Shown piece after piece: positions 47,704-58,832 of a stretch of DNA of 64,000 nucleotides; positions within the stretch are counted from its first letter, which is position 1; each line of letters opens with the position of its first letter. Source of the DNA: Craterostigma plantagineum (taxonomy: Eukaryota; Streptophyta; Magnoliopsida; Lamiales; Linderniaceae). The notes beneath the pieces were generated by a model. The model worked only from the letters and a program-made list of their open reading frames with translations. It searched no databases and was not told where the DNA came from. Where the stretch lies: assembly GCA_027422505.1 (NCBI GenBank), contig JAPQWV010000739.1, positions 124,001 to 188,000 on the forward strand, in the 5' to 3' direction. The translations under genes were made by a program, and so were the position numbers.

Positions 47704-47949
47704 TGTTAGGAAATAATCCTTGTGATCCCGTTTTCCTTACTTAGATTAGGAAAAGATTAGATTATATTTAGATTAGGAGAAAATCTTGTTTTCCTTTATA
47801 GAGTAGGCAAAATCAGTAGCTTGATTTTGGGTATTGTTTCCTTGTAAACTATTATTTAAGGAGTACAGAGGCTACAGAAAAAGTAGTCGATTCAGCTTCA
47901 CAAATCAATATCGTGTTTTCACTGTGTTAGCGTGAGTTCATTTCCAACA
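47704..47949 (+). repeat. GC-rich Copia, left LTR
   Basis: 246 bp, TG...CA, AT-rich. Identical or nearly so to 50077-50273 over the shared part, which points to a young insertion. Confidence 0.92.
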
Positions 47950-47964
47950 ACTGGTATCAGAGCT

Positions 47965-49539
47965 ATGGGTGATGAAAGCACGAAAACTATGGGTGAAACA
48001 AGCAACAAAGCCGATGCATCTGGCGTCGTGATCCAGCGAGTGATTCGTGAGGTGGGGGGCGGAAATAGCTATCCCGTTCTCACCAAGACCATTACTCCGA
48101 TTAGGCACTCATGATGAAGGTGAAGTTGAAGGCAAGAGGGCTATGGATGCCATCGAGAAGGGCACCACTGATGAGTAGGAAGACATGATGGCGCTCGATG
48201 CTCTGGTAAGTGCGGTCCCACCCGAGATGGTGTCGACGATCGGCTCAAAGGAGACGTCCAAGGAGGCTTGGGGCGCGATCGCGACCATGCGGATCGGAGA
48301 CGATCGTGTGATAAGGCAACGGCGCAGCAGTTGCGTCGCAAATTCGACCTCGCCACGTTCAACGAGGGCGAGACCGTTGAGGAGTTCGCGCTACGCCTCA
48401 ATGGCATGGCGGCGCACCTCACCACGTTGGGGGAGGAGATGGAGGAAAAGGATATCGTAGCCAAGATGCTACGAAGTCTGCCTCCCCGTTTCAAGCAGAT
48501 CGCGATTGCAATCAAGACCTTGCTCGATCCATCCACCATGACGGTCGCCGATCTCACCGGGCGATTGCAAGAGGCGGAGGAGGAGTTGAATGGACCCCCG
48601 GCTTCACTACAGCACGAGGGCAAGCTGTATCTCACTGAGGAGCAGTGGGACGCACAACGAAAGAAGCGAGAGGCGGAGAACCACTCACGCGGTCGTGGCG
48701 CAAACAGGAGAGGCGGCCGACGCGGGCGCGGTCGTGGGCGAGCTGGCGAGTCGAGTAGGCCGGCCACTTCGAACAAGCGCGCAGGCGACGAGTGCCGAAA
48801 CTGTGGGAAGCTGGGCCACTGGGCTCGGGAGTGCTTGTCGAAGCCCAAGAAGGTGCAGGCCCATGCAGTCCACGAAGAGGAAGAGGCCTCACTTTGTCTC
48901 GCAAAGTGCTCTCCCATTTTCTCCCCACCGATGCCGCAATCGACGGCGACTTCATCGACGTCGTCTGTGGCCCAGATCAAGATCCGCGAAGAGAAGGTGT
49001 TCGCGCAGCTCGGGGAAAAAGAAGAGGAACGAGAGGCGGAGACGTGGGTCCTGGACTCGGGGGCAACCAATCACATGTCCGGGTCTAGGACCGCCTTCTC
49101 GAAGCTCGACGTGGCGGTACGAGGCACCGTGCATTTCGGCAACGACTCGGTGGCACGCATTGAAGGGCGGGGCACCGTCATCTTTGTGTACAAGAACGGG
49201 GAGCTCCGTTCATTCGACGGCGTCTACTTCATTCCACGGTTGACGACGAACATCGTGAGTCTTGGCCAGCTTGACGAGGTCCGCTACAAGATCGAGATCG
49301 AAGATGGCGTGATGCGGATTCGGGAGCTCGGCGGTCAACTGTTGGCAAGGGTGACCCGCGAGGCGAACCGTCTATACCTTCTTCGGATCAAGATAGCACC
49401 GCCGATGTGCTTAGCGGTGCGCGGGCGCGGCGACGAGGTGGCATGGCGCTGGCATGATCGCTTCGGCCATGTCAACATGGCGGCGCTCCGGAAGCTAGCT
49501 CGGGAGGAGCTGGTGCGAGGACTGCTGGAGATCGGATAG
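47965..49539 (+). pseudogene. Copia gag and protease of the GC-rich element
   Basis: gag begins near ATG 47965 (MGDESTKTMGETSNK) and shifts frame at about 48095-48120. It continues ETVEEFALRLNGMAAHLTTL, MLRSLPPRFKQIAIAIKTLL, then an Arg/Gly-rich stretch and an intact zinc knuckle CRNCGKLGHWAREC (about 48791-48835). The protease site WVLDSGATNHMSG (about 49045-49085) and the pre-integrase HDRFGHVNMAALRKLAREEL follow. The frame ends at TAG 49537-49539, where related elements read on into CDACLAGKQ, so this is a point stop. The antisense frame 49070-48141 is a shadow. Confidence 0.9.
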
Positions 49540-50073
49540 GTGGACCAGCTGTGCGATGCATGTCTGGCTGGGAAGCAGAAGCGCACCCCATTTCCGGCGA
49601 AAGCAGAGTATCGTGCGAAGCAGCGACTTGAGCTTGTGCATGGCGATCTGTGCGGGCCAATCACACCAGCAACCCCAAGCGGCAACATGTACTTCTTGTT
49701 GCTCGTCGATGAACTTAGCCGTTATATGTGGGTAGCCACCATTCCTACGAAGGATCGTGTCGCGGCTGCCATCAAGGAACTCCAAGCACGGGCCGAGGGG
49801 GAGTCCGGGCTGAAGCTGGGGGCACTTCGGCCCGATCGTGGTGGAAAATTCACGTCGATCGAGTTTGCGGAATATTGCGCCGGAGAAGGGATACATCGCC
49901 AACACACCGCACCATATGGCCCGCAGCAGAACGGCGTGGTCGAGCGACGGAATGGGACGGTGGTGGCGACAGCGAGGAGTATGCTCAAGGCGAAGCCGCT
50001 TGGAAGGATCAAGTTTCTTGAACTACGGGATAAGATCGGCCTAATCGACACCAACGGTGGACACAAGGCTTAG
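49540..50073 (+). pseudogene. Copia integrase core, truncated
   Basis: Continues the same frame after the stop: CDACLAGKQKRTPFPAKAEY, LVHGDLCGPITPATPSG (first catalytic Asp), LLVDELSRYMWV, LRPDRGGKF (second Asp), TAPYGPQQNGVVERRNGTV (Glu). After about SMLKAKPLG the sequence leaves the family and runs into the shortened right LTR. Confidence 0.9.
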
Positions 50074-50076
50074 GAG

Positions 50077-50273
50077 GAGATTAGATTATATTTAGATTAG
50101 GAGAAAATCTTGTTTTCCTTTATAGAGTAGGCAAAATCAGTAGCTTGATTTTGGGTATTGTTTCCTTGTAAACTATTATTTAAGGAGTACAGAGGCTACA
50201 GAAAAAGTAGTCGATTCAGCTTCACAAATCAATATCGTGTTTTCACTGTGTTAGCGTGAGTTCATTTCCAACT
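50077..50273 (+). repeat. GC-rich Copia, right LTR, 5'-truncated
   Basis: Begins at GATTAGATTATATTTAG, corresponding to about position 55 of the left LTR, and ends TTTCCAACT where the left LTR ends CAACA. Confidence 0.9.
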
Positions 50274-50574
50274 ATATCTCCTAATAGACAACACTTGGCC
50301 TCCATGTTCCTTGTCTTTTGCTTTTGGCTAACGCACAAACGGTAGACAATACCAAATTAATAGATTCTAAAACTTTGAATAAGTTAATGGTTCCTGTTTT
50401 AAGAGGAAAGTAATGAGCATGATTATCACGCAATGAGAGCTACACGAAGTGCATAGCAATTTAGCATTCTCAGAAGCAAGCACATCATATATTTGTCCAC
50501 CTAACAGTAATTCATTTACCAATATAAAAAGCCTTCAGTCAAACTACCAAACAAGAGAGCTAATCATCATATTC

Positions 50575-50605
<31 letters not shown>

Positions 50606-50610
50606 TATAT

Positions 50611-50790
50611 AAGTTCGATATGTACTTCCAACGTAGGCTTCTATGAAGATTTATTTACGAAAATTGCCACTCCCCTTTAAACAATCCTATGTGCCACGTC
50701 ATCATTATGTGAGGGTTTTTATGGAATTATAAAAGTAGTAAAAATAATGATCATTTTACGCCTACATGTGAGTGGAATTGCATGGGTGAA
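50611..50790 (+). repeat. ~180-bp direct repeat, copy 1
   Basis: AAGTTCGATATGTACTTCCA, ATTTATTTACGAA, ATTGCCAC, and TGAGGGTTTTTATGG.. ATTATAAAA recur at 53363-53540 with many substitutions. An AT microsatellite precedes this copy. The two copies bound about 2.6 kb and may be old LTRs or duplicated element ends. Confidence 0.7.
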
Positions 50791-51952
50791 GAATCTCAAC
50801 AGGTCTCGACAATAACATCAGAAGAGAAGAGGGCGAGAAATAGAAACGTCACAGTAGAAGAGGAAAAGAAACGACAAAACGTGGAGAAATTACAGCATCG
50901 ACCACTGTGGGCCGACGGAGCTGGTCGACCCACCTGAGCTGGTGAGAGGTCGCTTTGGATATTCGTAATTTTTTGAGCTGGTGAAATTGATCGGTGTTGG
51001 TTTCTACGTTTACTTTCGGCTGTTGTTTTCTCCGTAAATTTGTTTGTTTGATTCTATTACTAGAGCGTAGCTAGGCACAGACGACGGATGATTATGGGTG
51101 GAAATTTTGTATGAGATGATGTCGAATGTTTACTGATTTCGTTTAAAGTTTGTATGATTGCAATATAAGACCGATATATTGGACGTGAAAAAGCTTCCAT
51201 TCTTCGCGGTATAATTTTTGCTGGTGGCCAAAATTCTTTCTGAAATTATATCTCTATATATGTTGCGGGGCAGTCTTAAAGTGCTACGAATTATAATACA
51301 ATAATAATCGTTCGTTGGAGTAGTATAGTTGAGTTTATGATTAATGGTTTATGGTTAAGGCAATATACATCCCACTGTTACTATTTGCAAGGCATATATA
51401 TACTCTAAGCAGTTATACGACATTATCTTACTTTCAGTACTACAAATAGAATAAAACGGTGAGCCCCTTGGGTAGTTTTATAATATTTTTATCCACGACA
51501 GTCTTACAAAATATAATACAAAGCATATAAACACGTTTGTATAATCTTATAATATAATACACATCACAACGTTAACATTTGAACATGATAGTATAATTAA
51601 CATCATAAAAGTTATTCTTTAGAAATTTTAGAAAACTTAAATATGTTTTGGCAAAACTGATGAGTTGATATTGCTACACTTTTCAATCTCAATGTTGTAC
51701 AATTGCGCCACCAATAGAAAAATACATTATGTAAGGACACTATCAAGAGTCTTACTATATATTATGACAAGCAATTAGCAGTGCAGTCTTGCAATAATTT
51801 CAGTAACAACAATCATACAACATGAACTCAATTAAGCAGTCTTACAAAGTTGATGGTAGTCATATAATAATCAATCACAAAAATAATTCACGAACAATCT
51901 TACAAAGCTGATGGTCATAACATTCCGACAATTATTAGTCGTATAATTACGT

Positions 51953-52216
51953 ATGGTTCGCCCATATGCACAGGATATCATGGAGTATTGGTCATATGTT
52001 CCAAGTCAAGAGTCAGATCTTATAGTTATTGCATTGAATATTAATGAATGTCACTGGATAGTATGCATTGTTGATTATAGAAAACAATCAATAATAGTGC
52101 ACGACTCTGAACCTTCGGTTGATCGGGATATGAGATTCTTTGAAAGGACATTTCAAAAAACCCAGCTTATGATACCATATATTCTTCGAGATTTTGGTGA
52201 CATACTAGATAATTAA
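51953..52216 (+). pseudogene. Ulp1-type (C48) cysteine protease fragment
   Basis: An 87-codon frame with DLIVIALNINECHWIVCIVD and KQSIIVHDSEPS, the His-Trp and Asp region of Ulp1/SENP-like proteases. Such domains are commonly carried by plant Mutator-like and other transposons (family knowledge). The upstream part, the conserved Gln and the catalytic Cys region are not found in frame. It lies between the two ~180-bp repeats. Confidence 0.7.
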
Positions 52217-53104
52217 CTTCAAAGTTTATAGATGAGTTCCTCATCAGGCAGAAGGTATTACAAAATCCCTAATGTATTTATTTTTTACAATTACTATTTC
52301 ATTTCTTTTGACTGTACAAATCAACGGATAATGTGGTGTTTACACGTTGCACTGGGCTCTTTCATTGATGTTTGCAGATGATGATGTTCACGATGTTTCG
52401 CCCAGAAGATCCAGTAGTTCATTCCTCACCGTATCAATATTCTGCAACAAATGGTCGTAGATTTTGGAACCAATAATATAAGTATGTCATTGCCTTTCTA
52501 GACATTTTATTTTATGGAGGATTAAAAAAATTTGATTTGATTATTGCGTCCCTCAAGAAAATGTAACATAATTAATCGCTCATAGGCTAATAACTACGGT
52601 GTATTGCAATCATATTACAAAACATCTCAGAATATATAGTGTGAAGGAGTGTCATGTCTGTGTGACCGAAAGAACGACGTTTAAGTTTGTATGATTGCAA
52701 TATAAGACTGTGGGGCTGCACTACTAAAACAGACTGTACGATGCACGACTATGAGACTACACTCGGTAATGAGACTACACTACTTAAATATTGTATGATT
52801 GTAAGACTGCACACTAATACTTAAACATTGTCAAACATATAATGCACATTTATCAACTGCACTACTTAGACATTGTAAGACTACACGGCTCAGAGGCTGT
52901 AGAACATTATTATTATTATTTTTATAAAAATCTATGGATAGTCCTGCAATGATTTTATATTACACAATAAAAAGATTGATCTGTGTGACAAAACCTGGCA
53001 AATGAAAGCATTTTGGTATTGAACTCGGATAGAACGTGGGATGAAGAAAGAAGATCAACTTGAAGATGATGCAATAGTCAACATTGTTTACCATGAAGTC
53101 TACA

Positions 53105-53363
53105 ACAATTAGGTGAGATATTGTTTAACTAAAGGTATGTAATAATAACATAATGCACTACTATTGTATACTGTTATAATGCACTACTGCGTCGTTGCAC
53201 GACGTTTCAATTATAGTCGGGCAATAATTTTCGTACAGTCGTGCAGTTTCTTGCAGATGTAAAGAGTATGAAGCCTACAACAATTAGTGAGAGATTTCTT
53301 AACTAACGGTATGTAATAAGAACATAATGCACTATTGATGAATACTGTTATAATGCACTACTA
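53105..53363 (+). repeat. ~174-bp tandem duplication
   Basis: The segment ACAATTAG..GAGA..TTAACTAA, GGTATGTAATAA..AACATAATGCACTA, CTGTTATAATGCACTACT occurs at about 53105-53190 and 53279-53363, with several substitutions. Confidence 0.8.
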
Positions 53364-53540
53364 AAGTTTGATATGGACTTCCAATGTAGGCTGATATAAG
53401 GATTTATTTACGAATTGCCACCGCCTATAGCCGACTGATATGTGACACATCATCAACTATATGAGGGTTATGGGATTATAAAACTTGTAAAATAATGACC
53501 ATTTTAGATCTATGTTGAGTGAAATTACATCGGTGCATCA
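53363..53540 (+). repeat. ~180-bp direct repeat, copy 2
   Basis: Partner of 50611-50790 (AAGTTTGATATGGACTTCCA, GGATTTATTTACGAATTGCC, ATGAGGGTTATGGGATTATA). Confidence 0.7.
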
Positions 53541-54914
53541 TCGTTTCCTTTTTCATTCATTTTAATTTTCAGTCGATGGACGTTGGAATATGAAAGGACA
53601 AAAAGACCAAGAGTCACACTGAATGAAAATGTTATTTGAGTTTCCAGCTCGGGTTCTTATTTTTATTTAGTTCTGTTTAGGACAGCAGCGAAGTACACAT
53701 GCTTCGGAATGGATTTGCATTATTTGTTCGTCATGATAAAATCCACAGGTTCTTACCATTGCAGGTTGATGAATTTAAGAAGAATCTAAAAGCTTCTATG
53801 TTTTTTCAGTATTGGCATTGACCTCCTCAGAATGGGGATTAGTAAACTTCTACTTTTGTTTTCTTTTTATGCTATATGACTGAAACATTCCTGAACAAGT
53901 ATTTGAACTACCTCGATGCGCCAAAAATATCAAACTTTGCACTATTGACAGATATTTAAATATTTTAATATGTAAACCCTAACTTGGTGACTAAAAACAA
54001 TTATGAATGATTCGTAAATGAACTTACGCATATACACATAGTTGAGATTAAAAATTTTACATTGTTCCACGCATAAATGAAAATTGTTTGCTTATTAAGT
54101 AAGACAATCATTAAAATAAATGATAGAATAACATTGAAAATATATCAGTATACACTATTGAAGAGTTACACGATTCTTACAAACTTATTGAGCGACTTCG
54201 ATTCATTAGAACAACTATTTTCACAGTAGTGATCAAGTATTTTCTACGACTGTGATTGAGGTTGACTTTCTCAAGTTTCTAATATTGCACTACCGATCAT
54301 CATAGCATGTTACCAGCTTATTCTTTCCATCAATACTCCTATTGAAAGAATGACCCAATATTGAATCTTGCAAGACGGTTAAACATAATCAACATTAACA
54401 TATTAAATTAATCAATATACCAAATGCATTGGCTTTTGTACGACTGTTTTTTGTTCATTTTTCAATTCTGATAGTCGTATTACATTTTCAAGTAATTTGC
54501 TAAATTTGGAACATCATAACTGTTACATTAAATACTAATGAAATGAAATAACAACTAGGGATGTCAATGGGACTAGGACGGATCTAGACTCGAACCCGCC
54601 AGAACCCGAGGCGAATCCGAATTTTACCAACACCGGTCCAAAACCCGCACGAGACTCGCCCCTTGTAATTTTCTTATATAAATATTACATATATTCCTAT
54701 AACTATATAGAAACACATATTTAATAAGTAATAACTATATAGAAAAAATTTATAATGCGGGGCAGTTTTTTTCTGAGGTGGCCGGTGGGTCTCGGGTCCA
54801 CTACAAACTAATTTGGCCGGTCTCGGGTCCACTATAAAATAGATGACCATCGCGGATCTCGGGTCTTTCCGATAATAATAGATCTAATAAACTAAAAAAT
54901 CTCTTAAAAACAAC

Positions 54915-54941
54915 CCGTGCAAAGCACGGGCCTTAAACTAG
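54915..54941 (+). mobile_element. Helitron-type 3' terminus
   Basis: The hairpin CCCGTGC-AAA-GCACGGG is followed by CCTTAAA and CTAG, then T at 54942. This is the structure of a Helitron 3' end. The 5' end was not identified. The element may include the G/C-biased repeat at 54557-54880 (GATGTCAATGGGACTAGGAC...CGGATCTCGGGTC) and possibly the whole region from about 50600. Confidence 0.65.
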
Positions 54942-55553
54942 TTTATCTCAAAGGCTCATCAATTCAGAAATTATTGAAGCTCATGATTATAATACCGACA
55001 AAGGAACACACAAAGGAAACCCAGGTGCAGAATTTTCACAAATCCAAACCATAATCGAAAGGTCTAACTCACTGTAATTCATTTCATCATCTAAACAATG
55101 AATTCAAGATATGTCTTCCACGGTAAAGGCCACATAACATGTAGGCTAAATTGCATATAGCCCACCCGTGTTATAAAAAGTAAGCACCAAAACCCCTATG
55201 ATTTTGAAATAACCTAAAATGCCCTTGTAGTTTATTTAATTCTGCATACGCTCCCCTTTGGGTCAAAATTAAGTCAACAGCCAGACAAAAGTATTATTCC
55301 GATTTACCCATATGTGATCTGGAACGGTAAAAGGGACCTAGGTGAAAGACAGTTCCGCAATGAAGAAAAAACTTTTCTTCTTTGTTCGCAATAATTCCCG
55401 TTTTCTTGACCGCATATGCAAACCTTCATTTTCTAGAGGAGAGTCTCGTCTTCATCACAGATTAAGTTTCTTAAATTGACCCCGTTTCTGTCCTCTCTAA
55501 AACGCTTTCTTTTGAGAGCAAAGCATACCTTTCGCCATAGCCTCCCCTGGAGA
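54942..55553. other. Intergenic stretch
   Basis: GGCTAAATTGCATATAGCCC at about 55142 resembles one end of a Mutator-type element (a non-coding stretch of the 'CACCAAAACCCC' type), but no inverted partner was seen. No gene found. Confidence 0.4.
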
Positions 55554-56591
55554 GAATAGCAAAAATAGTCTTGTTTTTAAAATACAAGTGCAAATCTAGT
55601 TAACTTTTTAACAAAGGTGCAAAACTAGACAACTTCTTCACTTTTAATTGTTATCCTTTTTCTTTGACCACAAAACTATTTCAAATTACAATTTCTATTT
55701 TCTCGTTACTACAAAGAAGCAATGTTTTATTGATAATTATATATTTAACACTAACTGAATTTAATTGTTTTCAATTAAAACCTTTTAATTAAAAATAAAC
55801 TTCCCTAGGCTAGGCCTTTTGCATACGTATCAAGCAGCTAACGTCTAGAATCTTTGCATTACATAGAAATTTTTTTTAACATTATATAAAAAAAATATAA
55901 AGAAGAAAAGACGAATAAGAAAACCTATTCAAACGTTCCTTTGAATAGAAAGGCAGACAAAAAACTTTTAGAAAACGACTGCGTAGTATTAAAAAATATG
56001 TCTGTCATAAAATATTCAAAACAACCACTATGTAATAATCAATTTCTATAAGGTTGTCACACATCATCATCATTAATTTCCATTGAGCGTTTCTTGCGAG
56101 ACTTTCGATCCATTTCACATGGATATCGCCGTGTTTGCTTTCGTCCGACTTTTCTCTCTGGGCGAAGATAAGGATTATGTACCAGATGAAAGGAGGCTTC
56201 CAATGTGTTCTTATTCTCATGATCTTCTTTATGTTTTTTTAAGTAATAAAAATATTGACACTAAAATAATAATATTCTACATAATGCAAAAGATTCTAAC
56301 CATTAGTCGTTGCAAGGATTAGGGAAGTTTGTTTTAGTTGAAAATAATTAAATTTAGTTAATTAAAATGTTGAAAACAATTAGATTTGGTTAGGGTTAAA
56401 TATATAATTATCAATAGAACATTGCTTATTTGTAGTAACGAGAAAATAGTAATTGTAATTTGAAATAGTTTTGTGATCAAAGTAAAAAGGATAATAATTA
56501 AAAGTGAAGAAGTTGTCTAGTTTTGCACCTTTGTTAAAAAGTTAACTAGATTTGCACTTGTGTTTTAAAAACATGACTATTTTTGCCATTC
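55554..56591. mobile_element. Element with ~270-bp terminal inverted repeats (MULE-like)
   Basis: Left GAATAGCAAAAATAGTC and right GACTATTTTTGCCATTC begin inverted arms that match over about 270 bp (GTTAACTTTTTAACAAAGGT, CTTTTAATTGTTATCC, TTACAATTTCTATTTTCTCG and complements). The central ~480 bp holds short frames on both strands (56005-56220 minus, 56083-56322 plus) that could be a captured fragment, but neither is recognisable. No clear target duplication was found. Confidence 0.8.
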
Positions 56592-56669
56592 TACATCTAA
56601 GGGACTCTGTTTTCCACTTTAGCTAATAAAGTTGTCTACTAATGTTCTTCTGCTAATCTGCTAAAAAAA

Positions 56670-57010
56670 TGTTGTATTTGCTTTCAGTATTAAAAGTGCG
56701 TGGATGATTTGTATGTAAATAAGAAATGAACTTCATTGATTAATCGAGAAACAATACAACAGTGCCCATTTATACACAAACGAGCTTAATGACCGTTGTA
56801 ATGAAAAGCGCTTCTCTACTTACTAAGTCGTAAGATACTACTCTCATAACTATACACAAAAACGTGAAGTACTTATAGAATCGCCCTTATAATAATTGAA
56901 GCGCTCTAGTCCCAAGTGATTTAAAAACTCGCGGGCTTTCATCAGCCTTTCTCAGCCTTTACCATCCTTTGCATATACCTGATCGAACTGATGATGCTTG
57001 GATTTTAACA
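56670..57010 (-). repeat. Decayed Copia, 3' LTR
   Basis: On the minus strand it runs from TGTTAAAATCCAAGC (57010) to AAATACAACA (56670), 341 bp with TG...CA ends, directly after the polypurine tract. Confidence 0.75.
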
Positions 57011-57845
57011 GCCCCCCACAAGATGGAAGGTAGAGATTCCGAACTGCCATCTTGACTAATGCGCGCTGCAGCAATGGACCACTTAGAGGTTTGGTAAGCA
57101 CGTCTGCAACTTGGTTCTCAGACCTGACTGGTAAGAGCCTAATCGAACCATTTAAGACATGATGACGGATGAAGTGGCAATCGATCTCGATGTGCTTCGA
57201 GCGTTCGTGGAATTTTGGGTTGGAAGCAAGGCACAAGGCTGATTGGTTATCGCAGTAGACAACAGGGATGTGAGTGATGGGCAGCTTCAACTCTCCTAGC
57301 AGCTGCTTAATCTAGAGCACTTCACTTATGACAGACCCCAAGGCACGATATTCTGCTTCCGTGGAAGAACGTGAGACGGTGGCTTGCTTTTTGGCTTTCC
57401 ATGTGACAAGAGAGTCTCCTAGGAAGGTACAATACCCAGTTATGGATTTCCTTGAGTCTTTGCATGCCGCCCAGTCCGAATCTGCGAAGGCCTTAATCTG
57501 CGAATCAGAGGAAGAATTCATTAAAATGCCCTGTCCAAGTGATCCCTTTAAATACCTGAGAAGATGATGTGCTGCTTTAAGGTGTTCAGTCCGGGGAGCT
57601 GCAACATATTGACTTACCCTGTGCACTGTGAAGGCTATGTCCGGTCTTGTGAAGGTCAGGTACAATAGCCGCCCAATCAGTCTCCTGTACATAAAAGGTT
57701 CAGACAGCAGTTCCCCATCTTCAGCTGACAGTTTGCTGTTGGGGTTCATAGGTATCGAAAGAGGTTTTGAGGCTGTGTATCCAGCATCTTCCAATAGCTG
57801 AATGGTATATTGCCTCTGTGAAATGTAGATTCCCTCCGTGTTCCT
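56952..57845 (-). pseudogene. Copia RNase H and end of reverse transcriptase, broken
   Basis: Minus-strand pieces DAGYTASKPLSIPMNPNSKL, RRLIGRLLYLTFTRPDIAF, FADSDWAACKDSRKSITGYC, SRSSTEAEYRAL, then after a stop VVYCDNQSALCLASNPKFHE and HIEIDCHFIRHHV. These are the standard Copia RNase H motifs. At least one stop at about 57312 splits them. Confidence 0.9.
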
Positions 57846-57871
57846 TGCTACTTCAATTCAAAGAAACAGCC

Positions 57872-58832
57872 TTAAGTCCCCCAGATCCTTAATCTTGAAC
57901 AGCTATGTAAGAAGTCTTTAGCCTTTTGTATTTCAGTGAGTGATGGTCCTGCAATTATGATGTCATCTACATAAACTAACAAGACAAGTAAAGTGTCACC
58001 TTCACCCCTGAGGAAAAGTGTATGATCAGAATGAGTTTGGGTGAAGCCAAACTTCTCTACTGCCTCGGTTAGCTTCTTATTCCACTCTCTTGAGGATTGC
58101 TTTAATCCATAGATTGACCTTTGCAGCTTGCATACCATCTTGCTTGATCCTGTCCTGGGATAACTCTTGTAAAAGCCAGGTGGGAGATCCATATATATTC
58201 CTCAGTTAGCTCTCCATTGAGGAAAGCATTGTCCACATCCATTTGTACTAAGGACCATTGAAGCTTAGCTGCTAAGGACAATATTATCTTGATAGTGCTC
58301 GGCTTTGCAACCGGGGCAAATGTATCTATATAGTCCACCCCCTCAAGCTGATCATAACCTTTAGCTACCAACCGAGCTTTGTGTTTTTGGATCTGTCCAT
58401 TGGAATCAAATTTCAGACCCATCTGCATCCTATGGAATTTTTCCCTTGAGGTAGAGGCACAATGGTCCAAGTGTGGTTATCCTGGAGTGCTGCCAATTCT
58501 GATTCCATAGCTCTCTGCCAGTCCTTTGAACCTGAGGCTTCTGTGAAGCTTCTTGGTTCATTGGCTGTGGAAACATTGCAAATGAAGTTTTGATAATGAG
58601 CTGAGAAATTCTGGTAGGTGAGAGTTTTATCCAAAGGATACAAGTTGGTTCTGTCAATCAGACTACTGCAATGATAGTCTCTTAAATATGCAGGTTGCCT
58701 GTGCTGCCTACTTGATCTTTTGTGGACCTCTGCTCCTGGTTGAGAAGTGGTGCTATCAGTATGCAGATCATGTTCTGTCATGTTCTGTTCTGGTGCAGCT
58801 TCAATGGGCTGCTCTGTGAGGTTTTCTGCCAA
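57872..58832 (-). pseudogene. Copia reverse transcriptase, broken
   Basis: [20 protein letters not shown], then in the next frame [53 protein letters not shown], and in a third frame [25 protein letters not shown] and the catalytic LLVYVDDIIIAG (about 57970-58000). The three frames need at least two frameshifts to join. Confidence 0.92.

Larger units (their letters stand above)
47704..50273 (+). mobile_element. GC-rich Copia element with 3' deletion, inside the RPA1-like gene
   Basis: The left LTR (47704-47949) runs from TGTTAGGAAATAATCC to TTTCCAACA. The primer site TGGTATCAGAGC is at 47952-47963. The right LTR survives only as about 50077-50273 and lacks its first ~55 bp, joined to the middle of integrase. 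The flanks ATATA (47699-47703) and ATATC (50274-50278) resemble a 5-bp duplication with one change. Coding parts are gag, protease and half of integrase; reverse transcriptase and RNase H are missing. The coding part is far richer in G+C than the LTRs and neighbours. Confidence 0.9.
45906..50305 (-). pseudogene. RPA1-like (replication protein A 70-kDa type) gene, interrupted by Copia
   Basis: RPA1-type proteins bind single-stranded DNA through OB folds. The start MEAKCCLLGDI at 50305 is cut by the Copia element. It resumes with RVWYTRDLMVEKRRFDNT, then, one frame off, FDYKQQRVIVADKEG. Exons then follow in order: MQCIIYDSDIEL (from about 47515), 47132-47045 (LQPRSTRNRKRLQEFVVVNE), 46968-46844 (LTLWEDFLQTEAPKL), 46705-46627 (GISLSTTITGCILFDPP), 46535-46473, 46326-46168 (zinc-ribbon type CPNCAKIGGVDYMNEFTCLH, then CNN), and 46044-45906 (RFEAELSDGTGSIDVIID, stop TAG). 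Most splice sites are good. The insertion plus the frame change make it non-functional. Plant Helitrons also encode RPA1-like proteins, so it may come from one. Confidence 0.85.

Noticed and set aside
48141..49070. 309-codon minus-strand frame
   Set aside because: Antisense shadow of the GC-rich Copia gag and protease, which have clear motifs on the plus strand.
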